The notes under the pieces were generated by a model, which saw only the letters and a program-made list of their open reading frames with translations, did not search any database and was not told the DNA's origin. Positions 59,580 through 64,000 of a stretch of 64,000 bases of DNA are shown piece by piece. A program made the position numbers and the translations under genes. Position 1 is the first letter of the stretch; the number at the start of each line of letters is the position of its first letter. The stretch is from Ariolimax columbianus (lineage: Eukaryota > Mollusca > Gastropoda > Stylommatophora > Arionidae): positions 12,219,954 to 12,283,953 of the forward strand of contig JAVGWX010000004.1 in the NCBI GenBank assembly GCA_036924085.1. The letters are read 5' to 3'.

Positions 59580-60000
59580 TTAGTTTAGTTTTTCCCCCTG
59601 TCATTAGAAATCTGTCTCTCAGTTATACTTCAAACGTAGGTTAGTGATGGCCTATTTGCATTCACTCTATCACAATTTGTATTGTAACCATATCTCGACT
59701 TATAGAAATCTCCAAAATGGCTCATGGTAATTAGAACAAGTTAAGGACACTTTGAACAGGACAAGTTCATTAAATATTCTAGGGCGAGGAATAGAACCGA
59801 ATTTAAATAATTACTACAGAAGTTGGCACGGATACAGATAGTTTTAGAAGTGGAAATATACATGTGTAAGTAGAATGATGAGGCGTCAGAGGGAGTCGGT
59901 AAAGAGAAGTGGGTAAAGAGAGTGGGTAAAGAGAAGGACACTAACATAGGGAGAAACATAATTCAAGACAACAGATCTCACTGACTCAATCCACACTTTT
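59580..60000. other. No recognised feature
   Basis: Unassigned sequence with a small GGGTAAAGAGAAG duplication near 59905-59935. Confidence 0.4.
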
Positions 60001-60004
60001 CATA

Positions 60005-60050
60005 GACACAAACAAGTGGCTCGCTTTCGTCTAAGAACGTGTTACTGCAG
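60005..60050 (+). mobile_element. RNase H-type LINE fragment edge
   Basis: Encodes VARFRLRTCYCRL, resembling the FRLRTGH.RL motif of the RNase H LINE. It runs directly into the 44-bp array. Confidence 0.55.
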
Positions 60051-60225
60051 ACTGGTGTGGGCAGTTCTGGAGCAGAAGTTGGGTGTTACTGCAGACTGCC
60101 GTGGGCAGTTCTGGGGCAGAAGTTGGGTGTTACTGCAGACTGGTGTGGGCAGTTCTGGGGCAGAAGTTGGGTGTTACTGTACACTGCTGTGGGCAGTTCT
60201 GGGGCAGAAGTTGGGTTTCACAAAA
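60045..60225. repeat. 44-bp minisatellite
   Basis: Four units of GGGTGTTACTGCAGACTGGT, GTGGGCAGTTCTGGGGCAGA and AGTT, beginning within the LINE-like FRLRT stretch. Confidence 0.95.
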
Positions 60226-60267
60226 AAAATAGCACGATCTGTAACACGTACTAGTTGTAAATTAGTG

Positions 60268-60271
60268 GGAA

Positions 60272-60315
<44 letters not shown>

Positions 60316-60425
60316 CTGTTGTTGTTGATTTTGTTGTTGATATTGTCTGTTGTTGATGTTGTTATTCCTGTTGTTGTTGCTGTTATTGTTGATGTTGTTT
60401 GTTGTTGATTTTGTTGTTGTTGAAA
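60268..60425. repeat. GTT / GAT trinucleotide repeat
   Basis: Imperfect (GTT)n with GAT and GCT interruptions. Confidence 0.95.
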
Positions 60426-60539
60426 GAAATCATACGCCATTTTTCAAATTTGACAATAATGGCTAACCAGTTGTCCATAAATAGTTTCGGTTTGCTCATA
60501 TATTGGAGTTACTGCGGACACATGAACATGCCCTACAAG

Positions 60540-60700
60540 ACTGACAAGCCCACAAAGACGTACCAAGCCACACCTGGTCACAGGGGCAGAGCTGAGGCAG
60601 AAGCTATGGGACTGCCGCTCAGACCTCGACAAGATTGTAAATTCGTCCTGGCTACGGGACTGCAGATCTTGTTTGACCAAATATCTGAACGCAGTAGAAG
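60540..60700 (+). mobile_element. LINE 3' end running into a GAA tail
   Basis: One frame reads HLVTGAELRQKLWDCRSDLD, then KIVNSSWLRDCRSCL, resembling the KLWG...DLRRT..F...TGL terminus of RNase H-bearing LINEs. It ends in GAAGAAGAAG. Confidence 0.55.
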
Positions 60701-60785
60701 AAGAAGAAAAAGAAGAAGAAGAAGAAGAAAGAAGAAGAAGAAGAAGAAATTAAGGTGGAAATAGAAGAAGATAAAGAAGAAGCAT

Positions 60786-60830
<45 letters not shown>

Positions 60831-60875
60831 AGGAAGAAAAAGAAGAAAAAGAAGAAAAAAAAGAAGAAGAATAAC
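60690..60875. repeat. GAA / GTA trinucleotide repeats
   Basis: (GAA)n, then a perfect (AGT)n block at 60787-60830, then (GAA)n again. Confidence 0.97.
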
Positions 60876-60899
60876 ATTGAAATTGAGGGGATTAGGTTA

Positions 60900-62070
60900 G
60901 AGAAGAGAGAGTGAAAACATGATGACGGTTTGCAGGAGGAGAAACGTAAGGGTTGGGAGGTTGGTCGTGAGAATAGAGAGTAGGAGGGTGAGGGGAGAGA
61001 AGAAAATTTGGGAGAAGGATTAGGGTGTACAGACGAAGATGGGTGGGAAGAAAGAGGCGAAGGATCGGATAGGGGAGGACACGATCGTTAGGATGAGATT
61101 GGGGATGAGTAGGTTGAGGGGACTGGGACAGCCTGGACTTGTTATTTCTTTCTTTTTTTGTGATTTCTTCCATCCGTTTATCCTGGTCTGGACGCCGGCT
61201 GAATGGCACTTCGCTTATACCTGTGACGTATTTCACGGGTTAGTTCTGCCGGTTCACCTTCGCGAATTTGGCGTGTGGGAATTTTAGATGCTACTATGAT
61301 GAGTTCAATACAGCTGGGGAGAGATGCCAGACTCACTCACACGCTGAGTGTTGTCCATACGACCTCTTGTGGTTATCGAAAAGGCACGACAAACTGCGTT
61401 AGATGCCTTCCCACCTTTCTACCCTGCGGGTTACTTGTTTACGGAAAGGCTTCGGTGGTAACCCTGAGGCAAAATTTGCATCCTATGCTATCTCCAGTCG
61501 TCTCGATGAATGTCTTGCCACTGGCACAATGTAGCTTAGGCTCTGTGAGTGAGGTTGACAAAAGGCGCAGTTTCTTCCTCACTTTAATCTAAATCACCGC
61601 GCAAGTCACCCATTTCAGCGGACACAGCAAGAGATACGGCTGTCCACACTGCTGAACAAAGAGAGTGGTCTTCATCACTTGTGATGGACAACTATTAGGT
61701 TGAGGGGAAAGAAGGAGGAGGGCGAGCAGTCGGAGGATGGAGGAATAAAGGGATAGTGAGGTTGAGGGCGAGGAGGAAGCTGAGGGTTTGTAGAGGACGG
61801 ACGAAGGGGAACAGTAGGAGGTATGGGCACCGAGGATGAGGGTAGGGAGGTGGAGGATGAGTGTCGTGGGGAGGGTTAGTTTCGGGAGGATGGTGGTAAA
61901 AGTTGGGAAGACAAAGAAGAGCATCAGGAGGAGGAAGGGTTCTGGAAGAAGAGGAAGAGAGTCACGTGGAGGAGAATAAAAGTTGAGAGGACTAGGATGA
62001 TTGTGTGAATGAGATGGATAATTAAATGGCGGTGGATGAGGTTTTAGGAAAACAAGTTTGGGTCGGTGAC
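60900..62070. other. Purine-rich flank, no recognised gene
   Basis: GA- and GGA-rich on both sides of a more ordinary segment (61140-61620). No supported exon. The purine bias rises toward the arrays at 62.07 kb. Confidence 0.4.
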
Positions 62071-62074
62071 AGAT

Positions 62075-62900
62075 GAGGCTAGGTAGAAGGAAGAGACGGA
62101 TGAGGTTAGGGAGAAGGAAGAGACGGATGAGGTTAGGGAGAAGGAAGAGAAGGATGAGGTTAGCAAGGAGGATGAGGTTAGGCAGAAGGAAGAGACGGAT
62201 GAGGTTAGGGAGAAGGAAGAGACGGATGAGGTTAGGCAGAAGGAAGAGACGGATGAGGTTAGGCAGAAGGAAGAGACGTATGAGGTTAGGCAGAAGGAAG
62301 AGACGGATGATGTTAGGCAGAAGGAAGAGACGGATGAGGTTAGGGAGAAGGAAGAGACGGATGAGGTTAGGCAGAAGGAAGAGACGGATGAGGTTAGGCA
62401 GAAGGAAGAGACGGATGAGGTTAGGCAGAAGGAAGAGACGGATGAGGTTAGGCAGAAAGAAGAGACGGATGAGGTTAGGCAGAAAGAAGAGACGGATGAG
62501 GTTAGGCAGAAAGAAGAGACGGATGAGGTTAGGGAGAAGGAAGAGACGGATGAGGTTAGGCAGAAGGAAGAGACGGATGAGGTTAGGGAGAAGGAAGAGA
62601 CGGATGAGGTTAGGCAGAAGGAAGAGACGGATGAGGTTAGGCAGAAGGAAGAGACGGATGAGGTTAGGCAGAAGGAAGAGACGGATGAGGTTAGGCAGAA
62701 GGAAGAGACGGATGAGGTTAGGCAGAAAGAAGAGACGGATGAGGTTAGGCAGAAAGAAGAGACGGATGAGGTTAGGCAGAAAGAAGAGACGGATGAGGTT
62801 AGGGAGAAGGAAGAGACGGATGAGGTTAGGCAGAAGGAAGAGACGGATGAGGTTAGGGAGAAGGAAGAGAAGGATGAGGTTAGCAAGGAGGATGAGGTTT
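62075..62900. repeat. 27-bp purine-rich minisatellite
   Basis: About 30 units of AGGCAGAAGGAAGAGACGGA plus TGAGGTT. The nine-codon period leaves long open frames on both strands (RLGRRKRRM on plus, SSFCLTSSV on minus); neither looks like a real protein. Confidence 0.97.
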
Positions 62901-63002
62901 GGAGGGAGAAGAATTAGGCGGGATAGTAGGAGGTCGATAGCTAAGAGAAGAAAGAGAGTGATGAGGATAAGGTTAGGGAGAAAGATGAAGAGCTGGAGTA
63001 GG

Positions 63003-63255
63003 ATAAAGCTGGGGAGGAGGGTGAAGTTGGGGAGGAGGGTGAAGTTGGGGAGGAGGGTGAAGTTGGGGAGGAGGGTGAAGTTGGGGAGGAGGGTGAAGTT
63101 GGGGAGGAGGGTGAAGTTGGGGAGGAGGGTGAAGTTGGGGAGGAGGGTGAAGTTGGGGAGGAGGGTGACGTTGGGGAGGAGGGTGAAGTTGGGGAGGAGG
63201 GTGAAGTTGGGGAGGAGGGTGAAGTTGGGGAGGAGGGTGAAGTTGGGGAGGTGTA
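63003..63255. repeat. 18-bp G-rich minisatellite
   Basis: About 14 near-perfect units of GGGGAGGAGGGTGAAGTT, one with GTGACGTT. Each unit has closely spaced G runs on one strand. Confidence 0.97.
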
Positions 63256-63414
63256 CCAGGCTGAGATGGATAAAGTTTAAGAGGATGAGGCTGGCGAGTA
63301 GGAAGGATGAAGCTTGGAAAGTCCAGGCTTAGGAGAAGGTGAATGAGGCTGTGAAACTGTTGGATGAAGCTAGGGAGGAGGAGGAAGACGATGGTGAGTA
63401 GTAGTATGATAATA

Positions 63415-63525
63415 ATGATGAGGGTATACTGCAGTACAGCCAGGACAACCGCGGTCCACCTTCTCGAGTATGCCTCCGGTTGAAGGAACAACCACTGTAG
63501 CGCGCTACCAAAAACGGGAGTAAAA
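63415..63525 (+). mobile_element. Dispersed repeat family C, 3' fragment
   Basis: TGCAGTACAGCCAGGACAAC, GTCCACCTTCTCGAGTATGC and a GCGCGCTACCAAAAACGGGA end match the 3' blocks of family C. Confidence 0.6.
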
Positions 63526-63539
63526 AGTTAATTCAAATT

Positions 63540-64000
63540 TGATCAATATCAGCAACATCAGCAACAACAGCAACAACAGCAACAACAACAACATCAGCAA
63601 CATCAGCAATACCAGCAACACCAGCATAATCAGCAACAACAACAACATTAGCAATAACAGCAACAATAACAACATCTGCTAAAGCAACAACATCAGCAAC
63701 AACATCAATATCAGCAACAATAGCAACAACAACATGAGCAACAGCAACAACAGCAACAAAAACAACAACAACAACAGCAACAGCAACAACTGCAACAAAA
63801 ATAACTTCAGCAACAGCAACAAGAGCAACATTCGCAACATCATCATCAACAACAACAACAGCAACAACAACAACATGAGCAACAGAAAAAAACTGCAATA
63901 AAAACAAAAACAACTTCAGCAACAGCAACAACAGCAACATCACCAACAACAGCAACAGCAACAACAACAATATCAGATACATCAACAGCAGCACCAACAT
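63540..64000. repeat. CAA / CAG / CAT trinucleotide repeat
   Basis: About 460 bp of imperfect AACAGC/AACATC/AACAAC repeats running to the window edge. Confidence 0.97.

Noticed and set aside
59085..59583. Opposed 152- and 164-codon open frames
   Set aside because: Explained by the 48-bp (16-codon) unit.
62073..63332. 419-codon plus-strand open frame rich in RLGRRKRRM, and a 280-codon minus frame
   Set aside because: Unit lengths of 27 and 18 bp are multiples of 3, so both strands stay open automatically; the composition is that of the array.

Overview
The window looks like a repeat-saturated stretch of a metazoan nuclear genome, probably a mollusc or another lophotrochozoan. I infer this from short exons with GT/AG splice sites, many 5'-truncated LINE fragments of types common in mollusc assemblies, tRNA-derived SINEs, and a very high density of tandem arrays. 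There is no sign of bacterial or viral organisation. Almost all long open frames here are artefacts of tandem repeats or decayed transposon code.

Host coding content is sparse. The clearest gene is a tensin/PTEN-type phosphatase-like domain on the minus strand. Three consecutive exons (2034-2131, 1468-1518, 391-578) read through in frame into a C-x5-R P-loop, and a 39-bp exon at 56730-56768 is phase-compatible as the exon before them. If that join is right, one tensin intron of about 54.6 kb covers most of the window. A separate 609-bp minus-strand exon (32878-33486) encodes a Ser/Asp/Arg-rich protein with four RSFD motifs that I do not recognise; its phases do not fit the tensin exons. A tentative two-exon reading frame lies on the plus strand at 57853-58075.

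Mobile elements, left to right. LINE 3'-end fragments of several families lie at 3.5, 5.7, 8.9, 10.0, 14.6, 15.1, 19.1, 27.7-30.7, 31.4, 36.1, 37.1, 39.7-41.1, 43.4, 44.4-45.6, 54.0 and 60.0-60.7 kb. A tRNA-derived SINE (here 'A') has three copies (16.4, 24.0, 53.4 kb), two with target-site duplications. Two dispersed repeats ('B' and 'D') share a core motif with SINE A. A further family ('C') carries its own internal 38-bp minisatellite. Two foldback elements (30.8 and 51.0 kb) each consist of two head-to-head copies of the 5' end of a mariner-like transposon flanked by TA.

Tandem arrays include more than 25 distinct minisatellites of 14-82 bp, a GATA tract of about 480 bp, purine-rich arrays at 62-63.3 kb and CAA/CAG repeats at the right end. 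Several arrays grew from identifiable functional sequence. A 29-bp array repeats the 5' splice site of a tensin exon ten times. Two arrays (17 bp and 70 bp) grew out of the C-terminal coding region of LINE ORFs.
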